NCBI GenBank assembly: GCA_959347315.1
Contig: OY365810.1
Coordinates: 32,769,150 to 32,833,149, forward strand
Direction of reading: 5' to 3'
Length of the DNA: 64,000 bases
DNA from: Bimastos eiseni
Lineage: Eukaryota; Annelida; Clitellata; Crassiclitellata; Lumbricidae
The notes under the pieces were generated by a model. It had not been told where the DNA came from and did no database searches. It saw only the letters and a list, made by a program, of their open reading frames with translations. The position numbers were made by a program, and so were the translations under genes. How positions within the stretch are numbered: the first letter of the stretch is position 1; the number at the start of each line of letters is the position of its first letter. Below, piece after piece: positions 1 to 11,139 of this stretch.

Positions 1-1072
1 ACATAGCGCCTCTGTACATTTCTATTCAGAGGTTTACTTGTGCTAAACGGGCGAAACTTATTTTACCAGACAGTGATGAGTTTACGACTCTCAGAAACAG
101 TGGCGAAAGTTATGTACACGGACCAGGCCATTTTTGAAACTCGAAAACTATAGTCGAGCAAAACGCATTCGATCAACCAAGTAATTGCGTGTGCCCTATG
201 GTTCACTCTGACTCTTTTAATACTCGCCATAAAACTGTTCTTTTTCAACCGTGTTGGGTCGGAAGCGGAAGCTAATGACCTTGAGGCAGCGCTATATAAA
301 TCTTACTAATGAATAAATGAAATTTAACACATGTTGAAGCTAGCGGCCATCTTGGCCGATCACGTGCGTCATGACAACGAATCAATGATGCTTTAGTAAA
401 AGTCACCCATAAGTATTATAACAGGCCTATGGACTACCAATTTTTGGCCAGGGACTTACAATTTTTGGCCAACATAAGCGAAGCCATTTTCTTAACGAGT
501 GAGAGTAAAAACATGGGTTTTTCGGGTCGCACTTTTATTGACTTTTGATAATCTGGTAGTCCTAGATGGCGTAATCGATCCATTTCCTTAAGAGATCGTT
601 TATGATGTAAACTTACCGGAGCGGAGCCCGTCCGGGAGAACTCGTTCGAGAGGTTAAACGACATTTAATTTTTTGCATTTTCGTAATTTTTCTCAACTTT
701 TGAGTTATTTCCGTAAAGATTTGATACACTGCTCTGTCATGCAAGAGTGACATGTGTGCAATACAATGCTGTAGGTCGAAGGGAACATACCAAAAAAAGT
801 TGAAAGAACTCCGAGGAACCGACGATCCATGACAAACTTTATTCAAATCAAGTTAAAGAAAAAAGGACATAAAGAATAAAACTGAAGAATAAGTTTTTAA
901 ACTGACAAAATATTGCTCACATATATAAAAACTTTCCGCATCGGCTTTTGGAACTTCCATCAGGACAGGGAGTAGGCCTAGCATATAAGAGGTTGGTCCT
1001 TGAGTGTGTCAAACTCTGGAATCACGTTGTCACGGTTCACTTAGCAAACAAATTTGACCAATTCAAAGCTTT
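1..1072. other. No recognised gene
   Basis: I see no gene here. Short open frames on the minus strand around 434-846 have no motif I know and lack a convincing start or splice signals. A short direct repeat of a 'caatttttggcca' unit occurs near 440-470. The string 'gctatataaatct' near 291 recurs near 2652 and resembles the reverse complement of the 'tatagcgcc' repeat tails seen later in the window. Confidence 0.5.
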
Positions 1073-1080
1073 AGTTGTCT

Positions 1081-2056
1081 ACAGGCTGTGCCGACAGTTA
1101 ATCTCGACACATAATCGCGCGACACTGAAACAACGACACTTAATCTCGACGAGACTTAATCTCGCGACACTTAATCACGACTACACTAATCTCGCGACGC
1201 TTAATCTCGACGACATTTAATCTCGCGACACTTAATCTCGACTTCACTTAATCTCGCGACGCTTAATCTCGACGACACTTAGTCACGACGACACTTAATC
1301 TCACGACACTTAATCACGACGGCACTTAAATACCCGACACTTAATCACGACTACGCCTAATCTCGCGAAGCTAAAACAACGACACTTAATCTCGCACGAT
1401 TACACTTAATCTCGCGACACTTAATCACGATGACACTTAATTACCCGACACTTAATCACGACTACGCTTAATCTCGCGACACTTAATCTCGACTACCCTG
1501 AATCTCGCGAAACTTAATCTCGACGACGCGTAATCTTGCGACAATTAACATCGCCGACACTTAATCTCGACTACACTTAATCTCGCGACACTTAATAACG
1601 ACGGCACTTAATTTCGACGACACTTAATCTCGCGAAATTTATTCTCGACGACACTTAATCTCGACGACACTTAATCTCGCGACACTTAATCTCGACGGCA
1701 CTTAATCTCGCGACACTTAGTCACGACTACACTTAATGCACCGAACGTAAATTTAATTAAATGCACAGAACGTAAATTTAATTAAATGCACAAGCATTAT
1801 CACTATTTAAGAGAGTATTCTCGCTTCCATTGAAACCGCATTCGTATCATCAATACGGCTTCTAATTAAGCATAATTAGAATCCACCATATAAATTAATA
1901 ATGGTGCAAAATAGTTGTGATTTGAGATTAAGTGTCGCGCTATTATATGTCGCGAGATTAAGTGTCGCGAGATTAAGTGTCCTCGAGGTTAAGTGTCGCG
2001 AGATTAAGTGTCGTTGTTTAAGTGTCGCGTGATTAAATGTCTTGTAACCGCCTACA
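1081..2056. mobile_element. TU-like foldback transposon
   Basis: Two inverted blocks of short tandem repeats face each other. The left block (about 1120-1737) repeats a 15-bp unit of the type GACACTTAATCTCGC. The right block (about 1926-2045) carries the reverse complement. The middle (1738-1925) is unrelated and AT-rich and contains two copies of a 25-bp unit. The outer ends, 'acaggctgtgcc' on the left and the reverse complement of 'ggttacaag..cctaca' on the right, are only roughly alike. Flanking octamers AGTTGTCT (1073-1080) and GTTTGTCT (2057-2064) could be a decayed 8-bp target duplication. Long inverted repeats made of 15-bp direct repeats are the hallmark of the TU elements described in sea urchins. 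No coding sequence is visible, so this would be non-autonomous. The family assignment is inference. Confidence 0.7.
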
Positions 2057-2084
2057 GTTTGTCTTTAAATAATCGGAGACCGTG

Positions 2085-2185
2085 TCAATTGAATTGAGCG
2101 CTCAGACTGTAACACGGGGAATAGGGGTTCGAACCTCAATCTCTAAGATGGTTACAATATGGGTTCAATGAGCAAGTCCATCACT
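2085..2185 (+). repeat. tRNA-derived SINE fragment (family A)
   Basis: A B-box-like 'gggttcgaacct' (near 2127) is followed by 'gggttcaatgagcaagtcc', which resembles the body of the SINE copies at about 13.95, 33.5 and 51.3 kb ('agggaccttgagcaagtc'). The A-box side is degraded. Confidence 0.5.
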
Positions 2186-2226
2186 TGCTATTGCTCAAGA
2201 AGAAAAAGAAGAATGAGAATAATAAT

Positions 2227-2456
2227 ATGAATACGAATAGGATTAAGAATATGAATACGAATAGGATTAAGAATATGAATACGATTAGGATTAAGAATAT
2301 GAATACGAATAGGATTAAGAATATGAATACGAATAGGATTAAGAATATGAATACGAATAGGATTAAGAATATGAATACGAATAGGATTAAGAATATGAAT
2401 GAATATATGAATATAAATAAGAATGATGATGATGACGATGACGATGATGATGATGA
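2227..2456. repeat. 24-bp minisatellite plus GAT repeat
   Basis: About seven near-perfect copies of a 24-bp unit (AATACGAATAGGATTAAGAATATG type, 2227-2403) are followed by a GAT/GAC trinucleotide run (2424-2456). The unit length is a multiple of three, so long repetitive frames stay open on both strands. These are artefacts of the repeat, not genes. Confidence 0.9.
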
Positions 2457-2459
2457 AGC

Positions 2460-3085
2460 CAGCATAAATTTGGATCATGACACTAATTTGTATTAATAAC
2501 CGTTCATGAGCGTCTTTTGTTAAGTAACAATAGAATTGAGATGACAATAGAAGCGAAAGGATATGTGCCGCTCATCGTTGTATTGCACTAAATTAAAAAA
2601 AAGGCTTTGTGTGCAAAAGGTATATAAAAACGATTATATGCTAATGAATGCCGCTATATAAATCTTCAAAATGACGATCACAGGAAACAAAATAGCCCGT
2701 AAGCCGTCGATTTCCACTTAAACATCAACTTTTCGTTATTCGATCAAAGATGCGTAAATAGGTCTATAGGAAAATTAGCTCATCATTGTTGCCCCAAATT
2801 TGTCCTTTAAGTCATGAAATTTCATTATAACGGGATCTACTGCATCAAAAACTGGGGCGTACGTTACACTGTACGCTTTAAGAAACTCAACCAGGTGTAT
2901 GACGATGAATGTCTTCTTCATCCTTCCCTCATAAAATGTCTTATTGTCTCTTAACCTGTCCTGACTCCTTCACCTTATTATCTATGGATGTATGCAATAC
3001 ATGCATTCGTGTATTTTTATGCATCTAAGTATACTTACATATGTATGAATGTGTGATATTAATGTATATATTTATGACGTTGAGC
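2460..3085. other. No feature seen
   Basis: AT-rich sequence without an open frame of note or a recognisable repeat. Confidence 0.5.
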
Positions 3086-3087
3086 GT

Positions 3088-3240
3088 TGGCATGTATGAA
3101 TGTATGTATGTATGTATGTATGTTTGTATGTATGTATGTATGTATGTATGTATGAATGTATGTATGTATGTATCTAAATGTATGTAAATGTATGTATGTA
3201 TGTATGTGTGTGTGTATGTATGTATGTAAATGTATGCAAA
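3088..3240. repeat. (TATG)n microsatellite
   Basis: Interrupted GTAT/TATG tetranucleotide array. It gives a spurious MYVCMYVC-type open frame that runs into the GC-richer DNA downstream. Confidence 0.9.
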
Positions 3241-4020
3241 GTCATGCGCCGAACTTACTGAGTCTAGTGCGACTTATTCTTTGCGTCTGTGGGCGCGGTA
3301 AGTTAACTTTTCTGCAGGAGTCTCTTCGGATCGTAACCGCATGCGACCGGGTACGCGCAGGCACCGGGCCATCAAGGCCCGCCGTCTTTGAAGATGCTGC
3401 GGCGGTGGCATCAGCGGTGGAGGCCAGATACCTCTTCGTCCGTTCCAGGAATAAGGGCGGCTTCAGAAGAAAATCGACACACGGTTGCCGCTGCTACTGC
3501 ATCTTGGAAAAGTGTTCTCGGTCGGCGGGAGGTCTTTTCGAGAACCAACAGCAGCAGCAGCAGCAGCAGTCGGCTGCAGAGGAGGGACATTAATAATAGG
3601 ATGCCCGAGGCGGCGTCAGCGGCGGCAGAAAGAGCAGCAGCGCGCGTCTCATCCTCCTTCTTGAGGACGAATAAAAGCAGGCAAGCATCTCCCCTTCCAC
3701 ACATCGCTGATCTCTTGGATTAGAAGAAGACGACTCGCATCAGTGGCTGCTTCCCCTCACCCAGGATTAGACGGTCTTCATGAAACGACAGCCACCTGTG
3801 GTGACGATAGGCCAGGCTCATCATCCTGTTCCTGCTCCTGCTGCTTCTTCTTCGTCTACTGCCGGGATGAAGATAATCGCCGACGGAACGAAGATATGTC
3901 GACTCTGCTACGAGTGCTTCACAGCGCTCTTGCTGCTCCACGCTCTCTGTCCCACGAACGTTCTCGCTCTCTGGTGGTGAGTCTCAGCACTAATCTATTA
4001 TTAGCAAGGAACTAATTGTT
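3241..4020. other. GC-rich block with short CAG run; no confirmed gene
   Basis: GC content rises clearly against the AT-rich neighbours, and overlapping frames are open on both strands (for example + 3156-3593, + 3388-3723, - 3704-3411). A short CAG run (3549-3569) encodes Gln or Ser depending on frame. Several CpGs are present. It could be a CpG-rich 5' exon or promoter of an unseen gene, but no domain, Kozak context or splice pair decides it. Confidence 0.35.
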
Positions 4021-4338
4021 GACAGATGATTAATGCATGACACCGTCTAAGAATAAAGGGAACGTAAAGTAAGTTGTAGAGTAAAATGAATGCGACGTAT
4101 AGACTCTAGAATCAAATAGAGTAACGTGAAGTGTAATTGCTATAGAATTACGCAAAGATGCAACGTCCAGAAAGACACGAGGTAAAACGCAGGTTCTAAA
4201 TTTAAATAAAGAAATGCAACCAGAATGAAAAAAATAAAGGACAAAGTAAACGATACAAAAGTCATGCCTGTGTCTGACTTTTCTATATATGCCTCCTTCA
4301 GGCTTGAATTAATCCCTCACAGAGGAGGGGTCAGCCGC

Positions 4339-4692
4339 TCAGATCCTTCTTCTCCATTTGACTCTGTCGCACGCGTCTTCATTTTTTAATTTTAGAGTCT
4401 TTAGGTCCTTGTGTATCATATCTTCCCATCTCTTCTTCTGTAGTCCCCGACTGCGTCGTCCGTTGACGTCCGCTTTCATTACTCTTTAAATGGAGCTTTC
4501 GTCCTCTCGTCTCATTACATGACCCTGCCATCTCATCCTGGTCTCTCGTATTTTTTCTGTAATACATGCCACTCCCAGCGCCTTACTGATGTCTGACCTT
4601 TCTGCTGTACAATAATTAGCCAAAACAATTCGTGCCATACACCAACACGCACGCACACACCCACACACATCAGCTGCACACTGGATTGACAA
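4339..4692 (-). pseudogene. 3' end of an APE-type LINE reverse transcriptase ORF
   Basis: Two consecutive minus-strand frames give the usual extreme C-terminus of an endonuclease/reverse-transcriptase LINE. The segment 'KIRETRMRWQGHVMRREDES' is followed, after a frameshift near 4490, by a basic Gly/Arg-Lys-rich stretch and then 'DRVKWRRRI' before the stop at 4339. The 'RLRWFGHVMRR ... GRPKKRW ... WRRRI' succession is a familiar signature of LINE ORF2 tails. Only the last hundred or so residues survive. The copy is 5' truncated and frameshifted, so it is dead. Confidence 0.8.
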
Positions 4693-4699
4693 GGGTGGG

Positions 4700-6480
4700 A
4701 CTTATCTACTATAAGCTAATCTAATCTTAAGTGATTTAGTCTAATCTGATCAAATGACTTTTGAGGCACAGTAACCATAATGTCCAATACATCAATATCT
4801 GGAATATTGAGCTTTGCTGATCCAGGCACACTCTATAGTCTCTACCAGTGGGGATAATGTTCTAGATGGATTGCAGCACGATGCAGGCAGAAAAACTTGT
4901 GCGTCGAATGAGTGCAGAGGCGGCGATCCGGGGGGGAGGTGTCGAGGGGGACAAGTCCCCCACATTTTATAGAGAGGGGACAAGTTGCACGTGTGTTCCA
5001 CCCACATGTCCTACCCCTCTCATTGGTTGTCCCCCGACCTGTCCAACGAGATCGCCGCCTCTGTCTGAGTGGCTACTTAATGAATAGTTAAGGGATAGTT
5101 TTCCATTCGCCATTGAATATTCCAAACTCTGTAAAGCTTAAATTTAGACTCGTCTCTTTCAACGTGCATTCCAATCATCAGTCTGGTTTCTCTGATTTAT
5201 GGGATGTTGATCATTGGCTTATCCAAAGGAATTACGAGTCTTGATTGCGACTTCTTTCCAAGCGAAAGTCGAATTATGTTTTGGACATAACTAAACGGCG
5301 CCATAGAAGTAATTGAGTTTGATTGGATAAGTTTAGTTCCAAGGAATCTATATTAGAGAATTGATCACTTGTCAACTTTCCATATACACGTTTCACTCTT
5401 AAATAAAAATGTCGTCCAAAATAAAATTTTGCTTCTATTTGAAAAAATTGATGTTCTGAACGTCCACAATCATTTTTTATTTTTGCTGACATAGTTACTT
5501 GTTAAATTTCCTTCATAACTAAAAGTTAATAGATCAGATTGTCATGTCAAAAAGATGTGAACAATCATGCTCCCCGTTATCGCTAGTGACACGGCGTTTC
5601 ATCGGGACTTTCCAGTCCTGTGCATAACAGGTCCTTGGATTAGATCATATTAAATTAGATTGCCTGGTACAGTAGCTGAATCGCACACTGGTCAGTAAAT
5701 CCATCTGAGCCGCGTACGGTGTCCAGGCGTGTGTGGTTCCAATCATAGATAATATGCGATCTCAGCCGTAGCTCCGCCAAATAATTAGTATAATGATGCC
5801 TTGTGCAATAAAATTATGTTCTTATTTCTATTAATGGTAATTTCGAACCCAGTGAGAATTCAATCCGCAGACACACAGGCCTATCAATCACTCAATAAAT
5901 CAATCTTGGAACCATATGGGCAGTTATAGTTGAAAAGTCCCACTGTTGCCGTTTAGCGATAGTTAGTACTGCTGCGATCGAATACATTTCTATGATTTCT
6001 TCTATTTATGGATCCGGACTTCTGGACAATAACGTCATTAGTGTGAACGCTTATTAAGATGATCGAATGATATACTATGACAAGAATTACAATTTTGTCA
6101 CGTGTGATCAAATTCCGACACGTTTCAGTTTGCATTGGGACGTTAAGACGCTAAGGTCTGTGCTGGACGTCTGTGGCCTGTGGAAGGTTGGTATGGATTC
6201 ATGGCTAAATTATTGCACAGCACAAAGATAAAGCCCTGTGTTTGGCTTTCGAATTCCGAGTTACCATAAATCGCCAAGTTATGAACTTATGAGTGACAAT
6301 CAAAACAGGGTAGGCATAGGCATGAAGCGAGACAGAGAGGTGCAATGGTTTTAGGTTACCCTACAGGACAAACTCCAGTATTAAGGCCATCAGCTGTAGT
6401 GCACCTTGTAGTAAAATAGCCTACGTACGGTAGCCCTACACGATGTAGGTCTGACTCAGACATCAACAATGTAGCATCAC
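4700..6480. other. No recognised gene
   Basis: No credible coding sequence. A G-rich patch at 4930-5045 contains 'gggggacaagtccccc' and, about 100 bp away, 'tgtcccccgacctgtcc', a small inverted arrangement reminiscent of the GGACA-motif elements at 10.2 and 21.3 kb but too weak to call. The rest is AT-rich single-copy-looking DNA. Confidence 0.45.
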
Positions 6481-6759
6481 GGATGCTTTGTTACCGAATT
6501 TAACCGGTGACTTGTGGATGCACAGACAAATTACCTACATGTACTGTGCACTGGGTCTGACTGTGATAGAGGGGTCTAAAGTAACCGTTTCAACAACTCA
6601 CTCTGAGCAAGCTGGTAATGCGCCATTGCCCAATTTCTCAATGGATAGTATACAATTGTCAGCGGCGTTAGCGAAATGTACAAGACGTTTCTGTTGCGTA
6701 TCCGTTCTCTTCTTTTGCAAGGATATCATCTCTCGGTGTGCTTTCCTATTTTCGCTCTC

Positions 6760-6935
6760 TCGTCCTTACGTGTCTGCTTGCCAGTCTGGATCTCTATCAA
6801 AAACTGTCTGTCTGATCTGTCTTTATGTCTCTCCGTCTCTGTCTGGCTCTCTATGTCTCTGTCTTTGTCTGTTTATCTCTCTCTCTTTCAGTCTCTGTCT
6901 GTCTGTCTCTTTCTCTCTCTTTCCCCGTCTATGTT
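6760..6935. repeat. Degenerate CTCT/GTCT microsatellite
   Basis: Pyrimidine-rich CTGTCTCT array giving Leu/Ser/Cys-rich spurious open frames in all three + frames (6488-7124). No gene is called there. Confidence 0.85.
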
Positions 6936-7194
6936 ATATTCACTGTCTCAGACCTGGGTGCAATTTTCCGTTGCTCGTTTAAAGACCATGGTCTTATTCG
7001 CAAAAAGAAAACGTTGCAAATGCTTCCTGTGGTAGTTCAATGTTCGTCAATTTGTCGATGGCTTGGCGAAAATAGACAGACGGCTGGGTTTACGTGTGTT
7101 GCATGCAGATATTTTATAGAGTGACTCTTGTTGTTAGAAATGTCATTCAATGCAGGAACTGTGATGCACCCAGTCCAGTAAATCTCGAGTGCAA

Positions 7195-7590
7195 GTATCT
7201 GGGTTTCGATCTGGGTCTGGGTCTGGGTCTGAATCAGGATCCGGATCGACATCTGGATCTAGATCTGGATCGGTATCTGGATCTGGATCTAATCCCAGAT
7301 TTGTATGCAATTCTAGATCTGTATGCCCAGTGTTCTTTATCTGTATCTGAATCTCTATGCAAATCTGAATCTGGGCCTGGATCTGTTTTTAAACATGAAT
7401 CTGCATCTAAATCTGAAATTGCACTTGCATTTAAATCTGGATCTGGATTTAAATCTGGATCTAAATCCAAATCTCTATGTTAATCTGAATCTAGGTCTGG
7501 ATCTTCATCTAAATTTGAATTTGCATTTAAATCTGATATGGATATGGATCTGGATGTAAACCTGGATCTGGATCTAAATCTGAATCAGCT
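7195..7590. repeat. Hexanucleotide GGATCT-type repeat
   Basis: About 390 bp of degenerate 6-bp repeats (TCTGGA / TCTAAA variants). The hexamer keeps frames open on both strands and produces (Leu-Asp)n, (Asn-Leu)n and (Ser-Gly/Lys)n products. Nothing else suggests translation. Confidence 0.9.
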
Positions 7591-7599
7591 CAGGATATG

Positions 7600-8748
7600 A
7601 ATCTTGTCATTGTTGACGACAAGGCTTGAGAACAATAAATAATACTGGGCTAGAATTGAACTTATGAGCAAGGGAATGACTTAGATCCATGAAATGGTAT
7701 TGACCAATTATTTCCTTCGCGGTTAATTTTCGATGAAAGCGATGAAGACTGCCGTTAAATTTTAATCTAGTATTTTCAAAAGTGATCGTTATCTGAGAAC
7801 GAACAGCAAAGTCATGAGTAGACCTAATTGATAAGGAAAGCATTGCATCGTCCAAAAAAGATATCGCTGCATACCAAAAGCCTCTTTGAAATTATGCGTT
7901 ACTTGGAATCAAGTGAATGTAAGATTTGTTCTAAACTGTGAAGCAACACGAAGAAAGCCTATATAGTGTCATCCTGTGACTGGAGCCATTGCTATGAACC
8001 AAAAGATTCTAAGTAACAACAAGCCATCCAATTAATCATCATTTTAGATTTTAGAGGTGTTTGTGCTTGAGCAACGCTGTGCTATGAGGTTTAGCACGAC
8101 GTGATATAGGCCCGGTGACTGATTGGTTATTTACACTTAATTCCAGCCAATTATAATTTAAACACAGTTAAAGAGTACAAAGAATGGCGGACTATGCTCA
8201 CTCTATTTAACAAGGAAGCAACGGAAGTATAATGATTATAAAACCTTTTAAGAAAACAACGAGGTTGGTATCGATATTATCGGAGTTTTGCTGCCACACA
8301 CACCATGAGCGTCTATAGTGACGTGGTTCTTTCCGCTATTATTGTCAATAGGATGAGCTTCTTGTTCCCGTTACTAGTGGATCTCTGCTATGAAGTATTG
8401 TCAAACATTGGTGGTCGTGCCATCTTGAATGGGATCCCAGTGACACTATAATTATATGCTTAATGGTTAATATATACCTATAGCCAAAACAGCCACGTTC
8501 TACTCTAGCCCAAAGGTACTGCTCTCTTTAGCCTCGGTTGGATCCAAAGGAAGCATTACCTAAGTAGAAACTCTTGAAGGGAGGTTATGTAAATCTACTA
8601 AATGAAAATTAAATTTAATGCATTTAATTATTAAAATTATGCATGAAATTATGCTCTTCACACTTAGGTCTATAAACATCAACTCACGGCAAGCGTTAAT
8701 ATTTAATTCATATAGCGAAATACTCAGCAGATACAACTATCCCGTGCC
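7600..8748. other. No recognised gene
   Basis: Single-copy-looking AT-rich DNA. A minus-strand frame at 7855-7607 has no recognisable content. Confidence 0.5.
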
Positions 8749-8751
8749 TTA

Positions 8752-9255
8752 GGGGTCGTCCACAAATGACGTCACACGCCCAGAGGTAGGGGTCACACAT
8801 TTGTGACGATGTCTGACAAGGGGTCGGGGGTCGGCCAAATGTGACGTCACACCATCACATCAAACATCAAAATGCATAATTTTATTAAAAACTTTCACTC
8901 AATTAAACATTTGATTGTTTCAAACTATTGTTATTAAAGACCAGAGTTCTTCATCTTGTGGAATGCATAATGAGTGTAATAATCATACTTTCTGCACTTT
9001 TCTTCGTTCTACTAGATATAGTTGTTACAAGTATTTTTACAGTTATAATTAGTTTTCTTGATAATCATAAGAAATATGCATATATATATATATATATATA
9101 AAACATTCTGGACATCTGGTTTTCGGGGTGAGGGTCAGAGCTTTGTGACATCATTTTGGAGGGGCTATTATGACTTTTGTGACGACGTGTGACGAGAGAG
9201 AGGGGGGTGGGCGAAAATAGTCAAAATTTGCGTGAGGTCATTTATGTACGGCACC
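8752..9255. mobile_element. MITE, Harbinger-like (TTA target duplication)
   Basis: The left end GGGGTCGTCCACAAATGACG and the reverse complement of the right end (GGTGCCGTACATAAATGACC) are an imperfect terminal inverted repeat of about 27 bp. Both ends are flanked by TTA (8749-8751 and 9256-9258), the 3-bp target typical of PIF/Harbinger elements. Sub-terminal 'gtgacgtcacac' and 'tgtgacgacgtgtgacg' patches are themselves near-palindromic. No transposase is present, so it would be non-autonomous. An AT microsatellite lies at about 9080-9101. The superfamily is inferred only from TSD length and TIR shape. Confidence 0.7.
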
Positions 9256-9259
9256 TTAT

Positions 9260-10195
9260 GAAAGTATGCTTAAGCAGGACACAACGAAAGACTCGAAAAG
9301 AAGTTGATCAGAAGAGAGTCCCAAAAACGGATAAGAATCTATGTGCAATTGTGCAAGGCGTCCTAACCATTGACTGAGGCAGAGAAGGTCTTTCTCCGTC
9401 CAGCGCATTATGTTAGATCACTTGAAGGGGGCTATGTTGTTCCGAGTGGTCTTCCAAATCAAACCGCGTGATCTACTACAGACTCAGCAGGACAGATGCC
9501 GCAACGCAGCAGGAGTTTCATACATACGAACCAATCTCCCTTACAACATCGCCTATCCTTTGATTGAATATAACAAAGATGGTCGACGTGTAACTGTTTG
9601 GAACGACGATCGAGCCCGTATTTTGATAGGTCAGAGATGTATTTGTGTTTCTCTCTCATCTGTCACGAAGCGCAAACAACCGAAAATGATCGTCCATCAG
9701 CGCCATTGGAGCCGTAAGCAATACCCCCTATACCGAGCGAGGGGGCCTTGGTCTTGGTTAGTCGCCTCTGCCCGAGCGGCGGCAGCGGCTTGCGATCCGG
9801 CAACAGCTGAACTGGGATCTCGAAGCGAACTGCCACAACAGATCGACCAGGAGAGGCAGAGGAATTCGCGAAGAGTCTCGTCGCTCTTACTCGCCGGATC
9901 GTCTCCCGTTACATCGAAATTGATGTGTAAACACCGCAAGCAACAAAATTAAATTCGATACTAACGCGTCGTTTCCTGCCTTGACTCGCTCGCGTCTCGT
10001 CATTCTCTCTCCGTCGATTAGGGCCTACACTCGTTTGCTTTCTTTGGCCTCATCGCATATTTTCTTACAACTGAGCGCTTTTGAGCTTCGTTGCCAATAT
10101 CCCAGCAGGGCAGACCTCCTTCAACGCTAGATTGTTCAAATATAGACCAAAAGCTTCAAATGTTCTCACTTCACTACCTATTGTGAGCTTATGAA
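9260..10195. other. No recognised gene; open frame 9410-9952 unassigned
   Basis: A 180-codon plus frame (9410-9952) and several antisense frames stay open through a GC-richer patch at 9700-9950. The product is Arg/Gln/Ala-rich without a known motif, and the start has no strong context. Chance openness in GC-rich DNA is as likely as a gene. Confidence 0.25.
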
Positions 10196-10214
10196 GCACG
10201 CGACATAGTCCGAG

Positions 10215-11132
10215 TGTAGGACAAAAGCCCACCGGACAGAAGCCCTCCGAACAAAAGCCCCCGGACAAAAGCCCCTCCCAACTAGGACAAAAGCCCCCCA
10301 GTGTAATTGATCAGAAACCATAAGCTCGCCAAAATTATATATGAATGCTTGTAGGTGTGTGTATATGATGCATGGTTGAATGCACAATATGTACGTGTGC
10401 ATGGATGTGTCCATGTCGGCCAAGTGTTACTAAACCTGTAAAATATCTATTTTTAGCGGGCTGACATATTGCTTTGGTTCCAATACCTTCAAAGTTTGAA
10501 GACGAAATGGTTCGTAATATGAAGTCCACATGTTAGAAGTCTTCGTTTTATAGGCACACATTTATGAGATCTTCATCTATATGGGTCCTCACCCACTCTC
10601 AGACTGAGATGATTATCGCGTGTTACTGGCTGACTGTCATCAACGGAAAGCATGTATACTTACTAGCTAACCTTCACCGCTTATAATCTTAGATTATCAT
10701 CTATATAGAGGTATTCACCCACTCTGTCTCGTTAACGGGGATGATTATCGCTTGTCACTGATAGTTTGCTAACCAACTGTAGGCCTAGCTGCTTACTAGC
10801 CGAGGACCTTCACCGCTTATTAAGACGTGTCACGGACTGTTTGTAGTTTTCATGTATCCAGCAAGATAAATAAAGATTCAGAACTGGACTCACTTTGTCT
10901 CCTATACGACACGATAATTAGTTGCTTGCTTTTATATATTTTATATAATGGCAGTTAAATATATAACTTGTCATTATCCGTTCATACTTCACACCAGAGC
11001 GGCTTTTGTCCGGGGGGGAGGCAAATGTCCTACCCAAAATCGGAGGGGCTTTTGTCTGGGGGGGGGGGGCTTTTGTACATGGGGGCTTATGTCCGGGGGC
11101 TTTTGTCCGAGGGGGGGGCTTTTGTCCGTTCC
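10215..11132. mobile_element. Inverted-array element, GGACAAAAGCCCC motif
   Basis: The left end (about 10215-10300) has five copies of a 13-15-nt unit GGACAAAAGCCCC(C). The right end (about 11000-11132) has the reverse complement, CTTTTGTCC with long G runs, about six times. About 700 bp of ordinary AT-rich DNA lies between. The right outer end continues into 'ggaccctatactata'. The arrangement is a foldback or MITE-type element with repeated sub-terminal motifs. No protein is encoded. The sister element at 21.3-21.8 kb has the same plan with a different motif. Confidence 0.6.
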
Positions 11133-11139
11133 CAGTAGG

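Noticed and set aside
1100..2050. CRISPR-like array
   Set aside because: Repeats are directly tandem without unique spacers of constant length, and the DNA is clearly eukaryotic.
4930..5045. Third inverted-array element with GGACAAGTCC
   Set aside because: Only one palindromic unit and one distant partner. No terminal repeats or target duplication seen.
6488..7559. Several overlapping plus-strand ORFs of 78-164 codons
   Set aside because: They consist of Leu/Ser/Cys or Leu-Asp repeats from CTCT and GGATCT microsatellites, open in several frames at once.
9410..9952. 180-codon ORF as a possible gene
   Set aside because: No motif, no splice evidence, and antisense frames are also open. Listed only as unassigned.
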